A stretch of 64,000 nucleotides of DNA from positions 248,001-312,000 of the forward strand of contig JAOWBW010000866.1 of assembly GCA_026119855.1 (NCBI GenBank), in the 5' to 3' direction. Below, one piece after another: positions 46,932 to 58,825 of this stretch (position 1 is its first letter; each line of letters opens with the position of its first letter). The stretch is from Campanula takesimana. Taxonomy: Eukaryota; Streptophyta; Magnoliopsida; Asterales; Campanulaceae. The notes under the pieces are model-generated. The model worked only from the letters and a program-made list of their open reading frames with translations. It made no database searches and had not been told where the DNA came from. The translations under genes were made by a program, and so were the position numbers.

Positions 46932-48220
46932 TGTAGATACCCCGGGAGGGCCCACCGCTTGGCTAGGGCGGCGGAAGGATCCTAGGATGTCTAACTTGTT
47001 TTAGATTTGTAGAGTTGCCACCTATGTTTTAGAGGAACATAAGAAAAACCTAATATTTATAGCCTAAGTTTGATTACAAAAACAGAGATTCTTGTCATGA
47101 GGTTCGGGGGTTAGGTTACGAGATGGGAAGTACTTAAACACCCATCTCGCCCGACTAATGTCGGTCTTGCTTGATCAAAGTCTACATAAATGATAAAATG
47201 TTCTTCTTGTTCTTGATGATAAAAAGGGGGTTTTAAAAGGAGTTTTGGAATGTAGGGAGATGACTCCGTGACTAGCTTCAATGAATTGAAGTAGTCTTTG
47301 GTGTCATGTCCCAAAAATGTTTAGGTGATTGCACTTTTGATTAAAGTAAAATAGGGAGAGGAGAGATGAAGTAGAAGAGGAGAGAAAAGAATAGTTTTTT
47401 ACCTATACTTCAAAAGACTTCAAAGACTTCTTCAAGAGGTTATTGGGAAATATCTTGTAAGTATTTGTGTAGAGTTTTTGCTTAGTGATTAAAAATCTTC
47501 CTCCTTTTCAATGGTGAATTAGAGGGGTTTATATAGGTAAAAGAGGTGTGTTTTGGTGCCAAAACCAAGTCACAAACATCAGTTTCCCTGGCAAATCCTG
47601 TTAAAAGGAGCAAGGGAGGGATTCTTGGACAGAAATCTATAACTGACGCCCAGGTGCACGCGCCTCCTGCCTTGATAGCGGGATGCGCGTGCCTCTGGCC
47701 CCAAAGGGTGAAAGCGCGCGCCTTGGAGATGGCAAAAATTACAAAATGGACTAGAATATCAGCACAGTTATTCAGTTTGGTCCCTAAACTTAACGAAGTC
47801 AGTCAGGAACTTAACGAAACTAACGAAAACTAACGAAAACACATAAAAAGGGAGAAACATGAGATCAAATGTGCAATAGGGGTAAGCGGTCCAAGGCGGG
47901 GTGTCTATAGAGTCCCTCGGCGACGTGGATTGCAAAGCAAAATGCGTCGACAAAAGAACAAAACATCCGCCGAGGACATCACCAGGAAAAAAGCAAAGAC
48001 TCGATGAAAATAAGAATCTTGAAACTACGAGAGATAGGAGTGCGCTCCTTGTGTGAGCGACTTTTGCTGATAGTAGGGGTGCGGTGATAGAAATTGGCCC
48101 ACCGTGGCAAAAATTTAGAGTCCGTATAGAGGACTTGGAGGAACTCGGGAGCTTGCCTGCCGATGTAGAGGGACTCGAAAGTCTGCCTGCTGATGTAGAG
48201 GGACTCGAAAGTCTGCCTGC
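46932..48220 (-). mobile_element. 3' end of a Tat-like family A element
   Basis: A 3' LTR (46932-47909, TATAGACACC to GGGGTATCTACA in minus sense; TATA box near 47537-47528) preceded in minus sense by the conserved pre-LTR region (47910-48130). That region aligns inverted with 18046-18231 of E1. A 30-bp unit is repeated three times at 48131-48220, exactly where E1 carries its minisatellite. The rest of the element is cut off by the LTR at 48221. Confidence 0.82.
48131..48220. repeat. 30-bp tandem repeat, three copies
   Basis: Copies at 48131-48160 (diverged), 48161-48190 and 48191-48220. The last two differ by one base, and all end in GCCTGC. The array ends exactly where the next LTR starts, so that LTR probably inserted within a longer array. 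Confidence 0.8.
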
Positions 48221-49750
48221 TGTAAGGATCCCGCCCCCGCGCACGGAAAACGCGACGTGTTTTGGGGACGAAACGCCAAACACGGTTATCTCACAAAACA
48301 TAACGGAGTCGCCACTTTTGTTAATTATTTAACCCAACAAAAGAAAATGTTAGAGATTCTATTAATTCGGAGGTCAGGTTACGTCTTGGGAAAAGTTTCA
48401 CGTCACCCAAGCCGCCTCGGACAAAGCCGAGTCTCCCTAATGTTATTTAACAAAAGTGCTTGTGTGTGTGTGTGTGTTTTCAAAATGGGAGAAACTGACT
48501 GTTTTGACAAAACCAGTTAGTTTTTTAACAGAAAATGTTTATTTTGCAAACTTTCTGGTCAAAAAGGAAGAAACTGGAAAATGTCCTCCCCGGCCAAAGT
48601 AGCCGTACGGATGGAGAGGGCTCTCCAGGGCATTTTTACAGTTTATCATAAAAACAGTCCAGTTTCAGTCAAAACAGAGTATCTTTGCTGAAACTGGATT
48701 GGAATGTCGATTTCCAGTTTATGATTAATAACAAGACTTTAGAAGGTTTATTCCTATGCACTTTGATCACCAAAGGAACCCCAAAAACAAAGATTTGGGT
48801 GTGATCAAAGGCAATCATTGGAGAAATTTATGAAAAGTTGATGAACATGGCATTTAGGCCAAAATGACCATTTTGGTGGATAAAGATTGAAACTTTACCA
48901 CCAAAATGGACTTATTATGCAAGTTTAAACCTTTAGGGACACAAATATAACACAAAGATCAAATCTTTATGTCCTATACTTGGTGATTTATGGCTAGGTC
49001 ATGGTTGGGATGATAAAGATTGAAACTTTATCCCCCAATCATGACTCTTATGGCCAAACAAGAACAACATCAACATGAAATGTAACAAATCATGATCATC
49101 CTAGGTTTTATCCCATAAATCACACACTAGGTGTGAAGGGCACCTTGAATCACCTCATGATTTGGATCACATACATATATAATCATAATATATATAGCTT
49201 GGAAGGCCAAGACTTGTATAATATATTGATATAGTGCTTGAAATGGACAAGACTTGCAAGAAATGTAAAGTGCTTGAAATGGACAAGACTTTGCAAGAAC
49301 AAGAAGAAATAATACAAGATGAACAAGTAATATTAACAAAGATAAAAGAGAGTTTGAGATGAAGAAGAAGATGGGGAGAATGAGGCTTCACCTATGATGG
49401 TTATGCCTATCTTCCTCTCTAATCACTCAAATATGTGTATAACTCACTTTCTGCTCTCAAACTGGCAGAGTAACAACTCTCAAAACGTTTTCTCCCCCCT
49501 GAAATGATCAGTATGGGGTTCAATTTATAGAGGCTGAGGGTGCCCAACATAGCCGTACGGCTAGGGACCTCGTGTGCCCAAACCATCCATACAACTCGAC
49601 TTGGCGAGCTTCTGGATTTTTCCAAGTTTAATTCCAGTTCAGTCCTGGAATATCAGGTTTATCCTAGTGAGGTCCTGGCCCATTGGTTTATCCCTAAATG
49701 GTATCAAGAATTCCTCTAAAGTAGGTCGATTTCAGATTGAGGTACTTATA
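48221..49750 (-). mobile_element. LTR of a second Tat-like family (family B)
   Basis: On the plus strand it starts TGTAAGGATCCCGCCCCC and ends GAGGTACTTATA. The next bases, GAGCCCCTCGGCAACG, match the pre-LTR sequence of family A (GAGTCCCTCGGCGACG at 47910), which identifies this as a 3' LTR in minus orientation. Near its minus-sense end it has AGTGGCGACTCCG, the same motif as the family A primer site. A TATA box (CTCTATAAATT, minus sense) lies at about 49533-49522. Confidence 0.7.
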
Positions 49751-49796
49751 GAGCCCCTCGGCAACGTCGCTTTTGAAGAAAGCGGGGTTGTCGATA

Positions 49797-50656
49797 AAAC
49801 AAGCATCCCAATCTGATGGGAGGACGGCTTAGCCGATTTGGGTGAGAGAATTTCAAGGCTACTCAAACCTATAAGCATCCTATTTTGATGGGAGGACGGC
49901 ATAGCCGATTTGGGTGAGAGATTCTAAGGCTACTCAAACCTATAAGCATCCCATTTTGATGGGAGGACGGCATAGCCGATTTGGGTGAGAGATTCTAAGG
50001 CTACTCAAACCTATAAGCATCCCATTTTGATGGGAGGACGGCCTAGCTGATTTGGGTGAGAGATTTTAAGGCTACTCAAACCTATAAGCATCCCATTTTG
50101 ATGGGAGGACGGCGTAGCCGATTTAGGTGAGAGATTCTAAGGCTACTCAAACCTATAAGCATCCCATTTTGATGGGAGGACGGCGTAGCCGATTTGGGTG
50201 AGAGATTCTAAGGCTTCTCAAACCTATAAGCATCCCATTTTGATGGGTGGACGGCATAGCCGATTTGGGTGAGAGATTCTAAGGCTACTCAAACCTATAA
50301 GCATCCCATTTTGATGGGAGGACGGCATAGCCGATTTGTTCTATGGCTGGACCTAGAGGTATAGGATTCCTACGTATCCCTATTCGAGGGAATCAAGCCT
50401 AACGTAGTTCGGGTGAGAGATTTTAAGGCTACTCAAACCTATAAGCATCCCATTTTGATGGGAGGACGGCATAGCCGATTAGGGTGAGAGATTCTAAGGC
50501 TACTCAAACCTATAAGCATCCCATTTTGATGGGAGGACGGCATAGCCGATTTGTTCTATGGCTGGACCTAGAGGTATAGGATTCCTACGTATCCCTATTC
50601 GAGGGAATCAAGCCTAACGTAGTTCGGGTGAGAGATTTTAAGGCTACTCAAACCTA
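49797..50656. repeat. 71-bp tandem array with 144-bp higher-order variants
   Basis: Unit starts (ATAAGCATCC) fall at about 49797, then 49871, 49942, 50013, 50084, 50155, 50226, 50297, 50441 and 50512. Spacing is exactly 71 bp for most. After 50297 and 50512 the spacing is 144 bp, because a longer variant replaces two units and carries GTTCTATGGCTGGACC and TCGAGGGAATCAAGCC. The array lies just inside the family B LTR, in the 3' region of a minus-strand element. Confidence 0.93.
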
Positions 50657-50849
50657 TAGGCCTTAGGTGGATATCCTATCCTTTCCTAAACAGTCATAGC
50701 TCAAAGGCCGGGCTTGGTCAACTTGGCCCTATTTGGAGGGGGTTGACCAAAGGGGGCTGGCATGGCTCAGAGGCTCAAATGATGGGCATGGCTCAGAGGC
50801 TAGACTCGATGGACTTGGCTCTATCGGAGAGGGTCGTCTCGAGGGTAAC
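50657..50849. other. Short spacer between two tandem arrays
   Basis: Mostly non-repetitive. It contains two local copies of GGCATGGCTCAGAGGCT (about 50759 and 50788) and GGTCAACTTGGCCC near 50716, which prefigures the GGTCAACTTGTC core of the following array. The 40-bp repeat may have grown from this sequence. Confidence 0.5.
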
Positions 50850-51478
50850 TGTCAACTTATCTTATGATGGAGGGTCGACTACACAAACTGGTCAACTTAT
50901 CTCATGACGGAGGGTCGACTACTCAAATTGGTCAACTTGTCTCATGGCGGAGGGTCAACTACTCAAATTGGTCAACTTGTCTCATGGCGGAGGGTCGACT
51001 ATTCAAACTGGTCAACTTGTCTCATGGCGGAGGGTCGACTACTCAAACTGGTCAACTTGTCTCATGGCGGAGGCTCGATTACTCAAACTGGTCAACTTGT
51101 CTCATAGCGGAGGGTCGACTACTCAAACTGGTCAACTTGTCTCATGGCGGAGGGTCGACTACTCAAACTAGTCAACTGGTCAACTTGTCTCATGGCGGAG
51201 GGTTGACTACTCAAACTGGTCAACTTGTCTCATGGCGGAGGGTCGACTACTCAAACTGGTCAACTTGTTTCATGGCGGAGGGTCGACTACTCAAACTGGT
51301 CAACTTGTCTCATGGCGGAGGGTCGACTACTCAAATTGGTCAACTTGTCTCATGGCGGAGGGTCGACTACTCAAACTGGTCAATTGGTCAACTTGTCTCA
51401 TGGCGGAGGGTCGACTACTCAAACTGGTCAACTTGTCTCATGGCGGAGGGTCGACTACTCAAAATGGTCAACTGGTAA
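50850..51478. repeat. 40-bp tandem array
   Basis: About 15 copies of a 40-bp unit beginning GGTCAACTTGTCTCATGGCG. Two copies are extended by about 10 bp through an extra GTCAACTG-type step, near 51170 and 51380. Since 40 leaves remainder 1 on division by 3 and the unit has no stop, all three plus frames stay open with a 40-residue period. The predicted 204-residue protein is an artefact of this. Confidence 0.93.
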
Positions 51479-51522
51479 ACTCATAACCTAATGGTCTTAC
51501 GTCACACCCGACGTCCAAAGGG

Positions 51523-52903
51523 TGTTAGGCCCAATTGGTAGGAAAATAGGCTAGAGGGGGGGGCTGAATAGCCTTTTTAAAACTTTTAAAGAAAACACTT
51601 TAAAATGCAAAGTCACTTATCAGTTTGCAAACTATTATTAGTAAGCGCATCGGAGAAGATATGACTAAGTTTTAACTCATACTTAAATCGGTAAGAAATG
51701 GTTTTCAGAGCTTAGTTTAAACACAAAGTTGTTTTCAAAAGTTCAATGCAGTTTCAAGAGATTGGTCAAAGGAAAATACAATGAATCAGTATGAACAGTT
51801 AGATCAGCCGGTGAGAGATTTCCAACCGGCAAGAATAAAGTAGGTGACAAGGGACACGGAGATTTGGAGAGGTTCACAGTGTAAATACTGCTACGTCCTC
51901 TACCAAGTTTGGTCAGAACTTGGATTTGGGTTAAGAGTACTATTAGATATTTCTAGTCTATTACAAGCAAGGCTTTGCAGGTATACAAAGACTAAGTTCT
52001 AGAAATTTCTAATGGATCGTAAAACAAATACTGACCAAGTGTTTTTGAGCGGCAAGTTCAAAAGAACTTATCTCACTCAGGTGGGTGTGTGAATAACTCA
52101 ATCACAATATTCCTTATATAAGTCTAACTTGGGAATATTAACAAAGTGATGAGTTTGTGCACGAGTGTATGTCCTATTAATGTCTAATGATTATCTGGAC
52201 GGAATGTTGAGCTTCAATGAATGCTTCAACAATCAACTCTCTTCAATGCACCAACCCTCTTCAATGCAGTAAGTCCTCTATTTATAAGAGGAGCAAATGT
52301 CTTGGCTTGTTGAAGAAGGATAATATTTGAATTTCCAGCTGGGTAGGTGAGGAGCATTTAATGCGGTATCTTGAGCATTAATGACGAAGATTTGTTGTAC
52401 ACGCATACCGCTATGATCTGATGGGTAAAGACCCTTTTGTCTCAATCGGTTACCTGCAAAAAGCAAGTAGAGGCAAAGTAGAGCTAAAAGTAGCTCTATG
52501 TCAGGCAGCGCAGAAAAGCATGATGGAGCAGTTTAACCACTTTCAGAAAAGACAGTACAAGATACAAATCGGTAAGTCAACTATAAAGTTAGAACGATGA
52601 AACCTGGGGATATTAAATCAAAATATCTAAGTTAACTATTAGTAAGCTCTGAGTTGTCCTTGCTGATGGTGAAGTGATCGGCAACTTGATGTTATGATGA
52701 GTAGTTACATGATCGGCAACTTGAAGTTAATCTGCTGCTTGGCTTTCTGATGTCCTATTGCTGGTTTGTCTTGTATGAAGAAGTTGGAATACACCTGTGC
52801 TGGTCACGAGGAATCCTAAGTGTACCTTACAACGGTTATAATAAAATTGGGGGATCCTAAGTGATAACTATGATTGGGATTAAGCAATTCTATGTCCTAA
52901 ACA
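51523..52903 (-). mobile_element. 3' LTR of E7
   Basis: 1,381 bp. It starts TGTTAGGCCCAATTGG on the plus strand and ends TCCTAAACA. A TATA box (minus sense, TTATAAATAG) lies at 52287-52278. The left end abuts the family B tandem-repeat region, so E7 inserted into that element. The other target duplication is outside the window. Confidence 0.8.
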
Positions 52904-53280
52904 TATATTTGAACAACAATCTCCTCCTAATAGCTTAAGTCCAATCATCCTATTCAAGAACATCTATCTTAGCTTAGTAAAAGAATGTATAAAGAATCTC
53001 TATTTATTATCATTCCTTAAGCCAAGTCACACACTAGATGTCTTAGAAAAGGTAAAAAAAAAATACAAAATAATAAAAAGTAAGAGTAAAAGGTAGAAGA
53101 AAAAGTGAGTTGATGATTGCTATGATCAGCAGGGAGAATAATAATCTGCAAAACAAAGTTAGCATGAATAGTAGCAGATATTATAAGAAAATATAACATA
53201 TAAAAATAATCACACATAAAACAGTAATGATTAGCAAAGAAGTCTTGGATAAAGCGTTGAAGGTCTTCAGGATATCTATA
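52904..53280 (-). promoter_or_regulatory. 3' untranslated region and polypurine tract of E7
   Basis: On the minus strand the tract TTAGGAGGAGATTG (about 52932-52919) lies some 15 bp before the LTR start, as in many copia elements. The remaining 350 bp are A/T-rich and non-coding. Confidence 0.65.
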
Positions 53281-56200
53281 TCATTGGCTACATTGACTAG
53301 GAAACAGGAGGATTCTCTTGTGGTCAGTGGCCTTTGATGTAGAGTCGGTAAGCTTGGCTTTCTTCTTTGCTCTTTTCTCTTTCTTTTCAGCTTCTCTCTT
53401 CTTCCTTCTTTGAGTGCTCTCCAGTCTTTCAGTTAGCATGGCATTGTTAGCTTCCAGAGAAGCTATCTTTAATTGAGCATCGGCAAGAGCAGACTTGGTT
53501 ACAGATAGCTCTTTTTCAGTTCTTTCTAGGTCTCTGATCTGCAATCTCTGCTCATCAACTAGTTGCTGTTAAATGGAATGCATGCTTCCTAAACTTTCTG
53601 AAAGGGTAATCAGCCTTGATTCTCTGTCCTCCAGAAGTTCTTTCAGGTCTTGGATTCTCTTGAGTTCCTCCTCCTGATTGGACTTAAGGATTTTGTCAGA
53701 AAGATCCTCATGAATATGGTTCAATTTGTCGCGGAGGAAGAGACCAGTATCGCCAGATCGGCACGAGTAACAGGCACTTGCAGATTTTCAGTATCCCCTT
53801 CAAGGTGACTGAAGTATTCATACAAACTATTCAGTACCATGGGCTTTGAAAGACCAAGAGAAGAATGCATCAGGAAGGAAGGAATGAAGTCTTCATTGAT
53901 CAGATCAGCATCTTCTACAAGACCATCAGGAGCAGGCACAGACAACTCATCATCGGAAGATAGAACAATCAGTAATGGAGAAGCTGGCACAGGAAAGGGA
54001 GCAGATGGCAGAGGCAAAACTGGTTGAATGAGAGAAGCATCAGTAGCATATCTATCGTCAAGAAAGAATTCATCAGGAACAGATGTAGAGTCAATGAGAT
54101 CGGCAGTAGCAATGGCATGGAAGATCGGTAAAGGAAATTGAGGATGAATAATAACTGCTCGTTCAGCCGGTAGATAGAACACACCATTGTCTTCTAGTGA
54201 AAGAAAGATAGCCAAAATGAAGTTTAAGCAAGCACGGCCTTCAAGAATCATGGTCATCAACCCGGCATTTATCAGCCTTGAGGTATAGACCAAATGATCG
54301 GCACGCTGTCGAGGGTGAAACATCGGCATAGTCAGTACAAGAGCAGCTGATTTAACCAAGTGCAGAAGACCTCGAGGATCAGTAGCTTGGTATTCAAGTA
54401 TGTCATAGAGTTCTTCATTGATCATCATGCACCTCTTCATCCAACCATTTGGGGTGATGCAGACTTCCTTGGGAGATGGACCAGGTAAGTTAATTTTGCC
54501 ACCAACTTTGAGCTTACCAGGCAAGCAATGTAGAGGTTCAAAAACAGGTCCTTTCACCTTGAGCTTGGAGACCCGGGGAGCTTTCCTTTTCTTCCTTTTG
54601 AATTCAGGTTAATCCAGGGCAAGAATGTAAGATGTTCACTAGTCGAGCCAGGAAGAAAGAAATGGTTTGGACCAAAAGGATTGGGAATTTTTTGCAGGGT
54701 AGGTGCCGGTAGCTCCATGTAGTCCTCAGGATCTATCTCATCGGAGATTTCATTTCCATTGTTAGTATTGACAGTAGCAGCAGCAGATCCAATAGCTGTA
54801 TCAACGTTTGGCAAGGTAAGCAGAGGTTGCAGAAGCACTTCTTCAAACTGCAGACCAGCAGCAATCTCTGCATCCAGATCAGTAACCCTTTCACCAGCAC
54901 CTCCTCCCAACTCAACAATATCCTTAATACCAGTTTGTTTAACATATTCAATAGAAGGAACTATCTGAGTGTCTGAAGTTCTCTCAGAGATAGCTGGTGT
55001 TGGAGCAGCAGAAACAGGAATGATCTGAGTTTCAGAAGTTCTCTCAGATACAATAACTTTATCAGCAACTGCTTCATCAGCAAGAGCTCCTCCTGAAACA
55101 GATAGGTCTTTAACAACAGCTTCATTTTCTGGTTGAGTGACTAAAGTTTCCTCAACAGGTGCAGGTTTATCAGCAGAACTTTCTATCAGAAGTTGAGTGT
55201 CTGAAGTTTCCTCAACTTGATGTCCCAAAGCTTCTGAGATAGGCTCATCAGCATGTTTGCTTTCAATACTTGGGCTTCTTCTGACTAGCACAGATTCAGC
55301 AAATTTCTCAGCAGAAGAGGGCTTTTTGATCACAATTTTAATCGGCATTTTATCATCACTGATGGTCTCATAGGAGGAAGGAGACACATCGGCAGCCCTA
55401 TGAGCACAAGCTAACTCTTCACCATGGTCATCAGCACCCTTATCAACAACATCATCATCAGCAGCATCGGTAATATTAACATCAGCAGCATGTGCATCAT
55501 CAGCATCATGTGCAACATCATCAACCTTCACATTATCAGTAGCAGGTTGCTTGGCAGCTCTGAGCCTCAGAAGTTCATCTGATTTGGCTATTAAATCCAT
55601 AAAAAATTTCTTCACCGATCTGATGAAATGAGCATTGAGGGGACTATCAGCAAGGATCTCATCATCATTGTAAGTGAGTCGATCTTCCTCATCTTCAGGT
55701 CTCCCAAGCTGATATGGATCAAACTCAGAAAAATTAGAGTGCTGATTGAAGGTATTGGCATAGGCAACCTATACGTCCTGAACCAGCAAGTCTTGCCTAA
55801 TTCGATCTTGGAAAAGGTAGACTTGGTTCCAGAGGAGTGGGAGCAAATCAAAATATCTGTCGAAGTTCAGACTCAGCTCTTCTTTAGACAGATGAGCAAA
55901 CTTTGAGAGAGGGACAAATTTCTCATTCCACATATCAGTATGAAAATTGAGACTTTTGTAGTCAACATAGTCAGAAATATTTCCAGAAGACGCTCGATCC
56001 TTTCGCTCTTCATTAAACTGGAGAAGGCGACGAATGAATGGATGGAGGTGGTCAATAGGAAAGACCCAATTCTTCAATAACACTTTGTTGGTCAATGACC
56101 AAGGGTTCTTGTAGAAGGAGTGGAAAGTAGGGTTCCGAATAGGAGCACACTTTCTAGTAGCAACAATCCTTATTCTATCAATCAATTCATCGGCAAGTTC

Positions 56201-57361
56201 TTCATCAGAAACTTCAACCTTAACAGCAGGAGCACCACTAAGAGTTGCACCGGCAAGATGAGAAGGAGCAAATCTAATCAATTTAGCTCAAGGATCAGCA
56301 GGAGGGATACTTGATGAAGGGATTTCATCGGCAACTGGCTTGGCCTTCTTAGGCAACTTTGGCTCGTCGGTAGCAACAACCTTTGACTTTTTGACTTCAA
56401 ACTTATCGGCAACCTTAATCAGCTTCCTCTTCCTAGGAGCAGCTGGAGTTGAGTCGGCAAGAATTATGTCGGTAGAAGGAGCAGGAGTGGTAGCGTCGGC
56501 AGAGTCAATAGTGGCAACTTTAACCACTTTCTTTGCTTTCTTCTTCTTTAGAGCTTCTACTAGTGCAACCACGCCGGTAGCTGCTTTAACACCGATCCTA
56601 TTCCAATTAGTAAGCTTGAAATACTTGAGCTTTTTGAAACTGATGGCGCTAGCTGTAGGAGTGGCATCAAGAATTCTTCTATTATTCCTCAAGATTGCAC
56701 TTATCAGCATGTAGTGGCAACCTTTCCCATGATGAGCTATAGGTACCTCTTTCTCCCTATCTTCTTTCCATTTCTTTGCAGCAAGATCGATGATTCATAA
56801 GATGAAGGCACACCAATTAAATTCCAACTGAATAATGATGGCAGCCATGGCTTCAAATTGCACATCAGCAACGTGGCTGTGAGAGCCAGATCTGCAAATC
56901 AGGCATCTGTCAACAATCTCTGCAAGAGCATAAAATCTCCTCCTATAATGAATCTTCAAGTTGCTATTTCCGCTTTGCCTCTTGCTGGTTCCTCTCATAA
57001 GAGCCCAAGCCTTGTCCAGAGTAGCATCATCATAAATCCCAGTTAAGCCTTTATTTCCGAGGAGAAGGAAAACCTCTGAGATGGTCGAAGGAGTTAAAGA
57101 GACTGGAATGCCGGCGATGGATGAGTTGATAGAGACGAAGACGGAGGAATCCCCAGCGGCGGTTCGGATTATGGCGTTTGAGAAGAACTCTCTGACTTGA
57201 TCCAAGAAGACAAAATTAATCCCAGTTGGAGTGATGAAAGAGTCCAGAATGGAACCAATAAGAAGAGTCTTCAAGAAATTCCCATCAGCAGAGTCGTCGA
57301 AGAAGGCGAAGTCAACATAGCCTCCATAGATATCCTTTTCATTGCTTGACATTATCTGCAA
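53281..57361 (-). pseudogene. Extra (envelope-like position) ORF of E7
   Basis: A coding region of about 1,350 codons downstream of pol. It starts at ATG 57361 and is broken by in-frame stops near 56793, 56286 and 55767 and by frameshifts near 54590 and 53730. The N-terminal part (57361-56795) is globular with several hydrophobic blocks. The middle (56710-54554) is rich in Lys, Ala, Asp and Glu with repeated ADE- and SERTSDTQI-type segments. A second globular part follows (54557-53721). The C-terminus (53715-53281) has heptad-like Leu and ends in a strongly basic tail, RRKKREAEKKEKRAKKKAK. I see no convincing signal peptide or transmembrane helix, so an envelope role is not supported. It may resemble the putative plant transposon protein family; function unknown. 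Confidence 0.7.
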
Positions 57362-58150
57362 AAATCACTCAAGAAACTCGCAAGTTAAAAACCCAGTTAT
57401 AATTCAAAGGTAATTTGAAATAAGCACAATCGATAAAAGAACATTACCAGATTAGAAAGATTGGAACTAGAAACGAATGAAAAGCAAGGTAATGAGGGAG
57501 ATTGTAATGAAGGTTTAGAAGTGAGAGAGATAGATCAAAATATGAAAGGATTTCAAATGTGGCTATTTATATGTTATGGAGGAATAGAAAGAGTTTGCAT
57601 GGGGGAGAGAGATAATGAATAGCCTAACAGTTATGGGAGAATAAATCAGGGAACTTGCGCACACAAAGGAGTTAATGCGCAAACAGTAAGGGAGAAATAG
57701 ACGGTTAGGCTATGAAAGGGTAGGGGTAAATTAGGCAACATAAGTAAATGGAAATGATGACAGTTACCTTGCTGATTTATCGCATTAAATGGGATAAATC
57801 ATGACATGATTTTGGGGAACCGGCAGTACACACACGTGTCAGAGAGGAAGTGTGACCGATGTACCTTTGATTTGATATGGCTAACGTCATGTGTCAGAGA
57901 ATCCTTATCCTTTCAAAAAGAAGATCTACCGATAGAAATTGTACTGACTTAAGATTTGAAATTTGAAAATCGGCAAGATGATTTGGTCGGCAAGATATGA
58001 TGATCGGCATGTTGCTTATGTCAGCAATATTTTGTCAGCAAGATTTTCACACTTGCTGATGAGATCGGCAAGACTAGCACAATCGACAGAGTTAGCACAG
58101 TTTTAACCATAGAAATCAATCATACCTAGTTCACCTCTCAGGAACTCAAA
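57362..58150 (-). other. Spacer between pol and the extra ORF of E7
   Basis: About 790 bp of non-coding sequence, A/T-rich, with several short ATCGGCAAGA-type repeats between about 57970 and 58090. It would hold any splice acceptor or internal promoter for the extra ORF. I see no clear signal. Confidence 0.5.
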
Positions 58151-58825
58151 TCTTTTCTAGTCTAAGGGCTTTGTCAGTATGTCTGCTCTTTGGAAGTCGG
58201 TATGAACTTTGAGCAGCACAACATTCCCTTTTTCTACATGTTCCTTCAAGAAGTGGTATTTGATGTCTATGTGCTTGGTTTTTGAATGCATGACCGGATT
58301 GTTGGAAACTGAGATAGCAGATTGATTGTCACAATAGATGGGACAAGCTTGTGTTGGAATTGCATAGTCAACTAGCTACTGCTTCATCCAAAGGATCTGT
58401 GAACAGCAACTGCCAGCGGCTATGTACTCAGCTTCGGTAGTAGAAGTGGAAATTGATGCTTGCTTTTTACATGACCAAAACACCAACCGATCACCAAGAA
58501 ATTGGCATGTTCCACTTGTACTTTTTCTGGTTACCATGCAAGCTGCAAAGTCTGGATCTGAATAACCTATAAGATTAAAAGATGAATCTCTAGCATACCA
58601 TAATCCAAGGTTAGCAGATCCACATAGATATTTAATAATATGTTTAACAGCTTGCAGATGGGATTCCCTAGGGTCAGCTTGAAACCTGGCACAAACACAA
58701 ATAGCAAACATAATTTCTGGTCTACTGGTAGTAAGATAGAGGAGTGAGCCGATCATACCTCGGTAGAGAGTCATATCTACTTTCTTACCGGGCTCATCCT
58801 TATCTAAATGAATGTTACTGCCCAT
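58151..58825 (-). pseudogene. E7 RNase H
   Basis: The minus-strand frame 58825-58376 begins at the end of reverse transcriptase (YRGMIGSLLYLTTSRPEI) and contains RNase H blocks (LIGYSDPDFAACMVTRKSTSG, with GYSDAD changed to GYSDPD, and STTEAEYIAA). It is stopped by a TAG at 58373-58375, and the same phase then continues with DNQSAISVSNNPV and a terminal DILTKPL block near 58160. RNase H removes the RNA template during cDNA synthesis. The nonsense codon disables it. Confidence 0.88.

Noticed and set aside
50864..51478. 204-codon plus-strand ORF with a 40-residue period
   Set aside because: A 40-bp repeat without stops leaves all three plus frames open with the same residues in rotation. This is a composition artefact.
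49797..51478. Possible CRISPR-like array
   Set aside because: Units are directly contiguous with no unique spacers, unit lengths are 71 and 40 bp, and the setting is a plant LTR element.
54759..54968. Plus-strand ORFs across the E7 extra ORF (also 55628-55906 and 56340-56714)
   Set aside because: They are shadows of the long minus-strand coding region, lack domains and lie in phases fixed by its codon use.
53281..57361. Host gene with coiled-coil protein
   Set aside because: The reading direction, the position between pol and the polypurine tract, and the enclosing copia element make it the extra ORF of the retrotransposon rather than a host gene.
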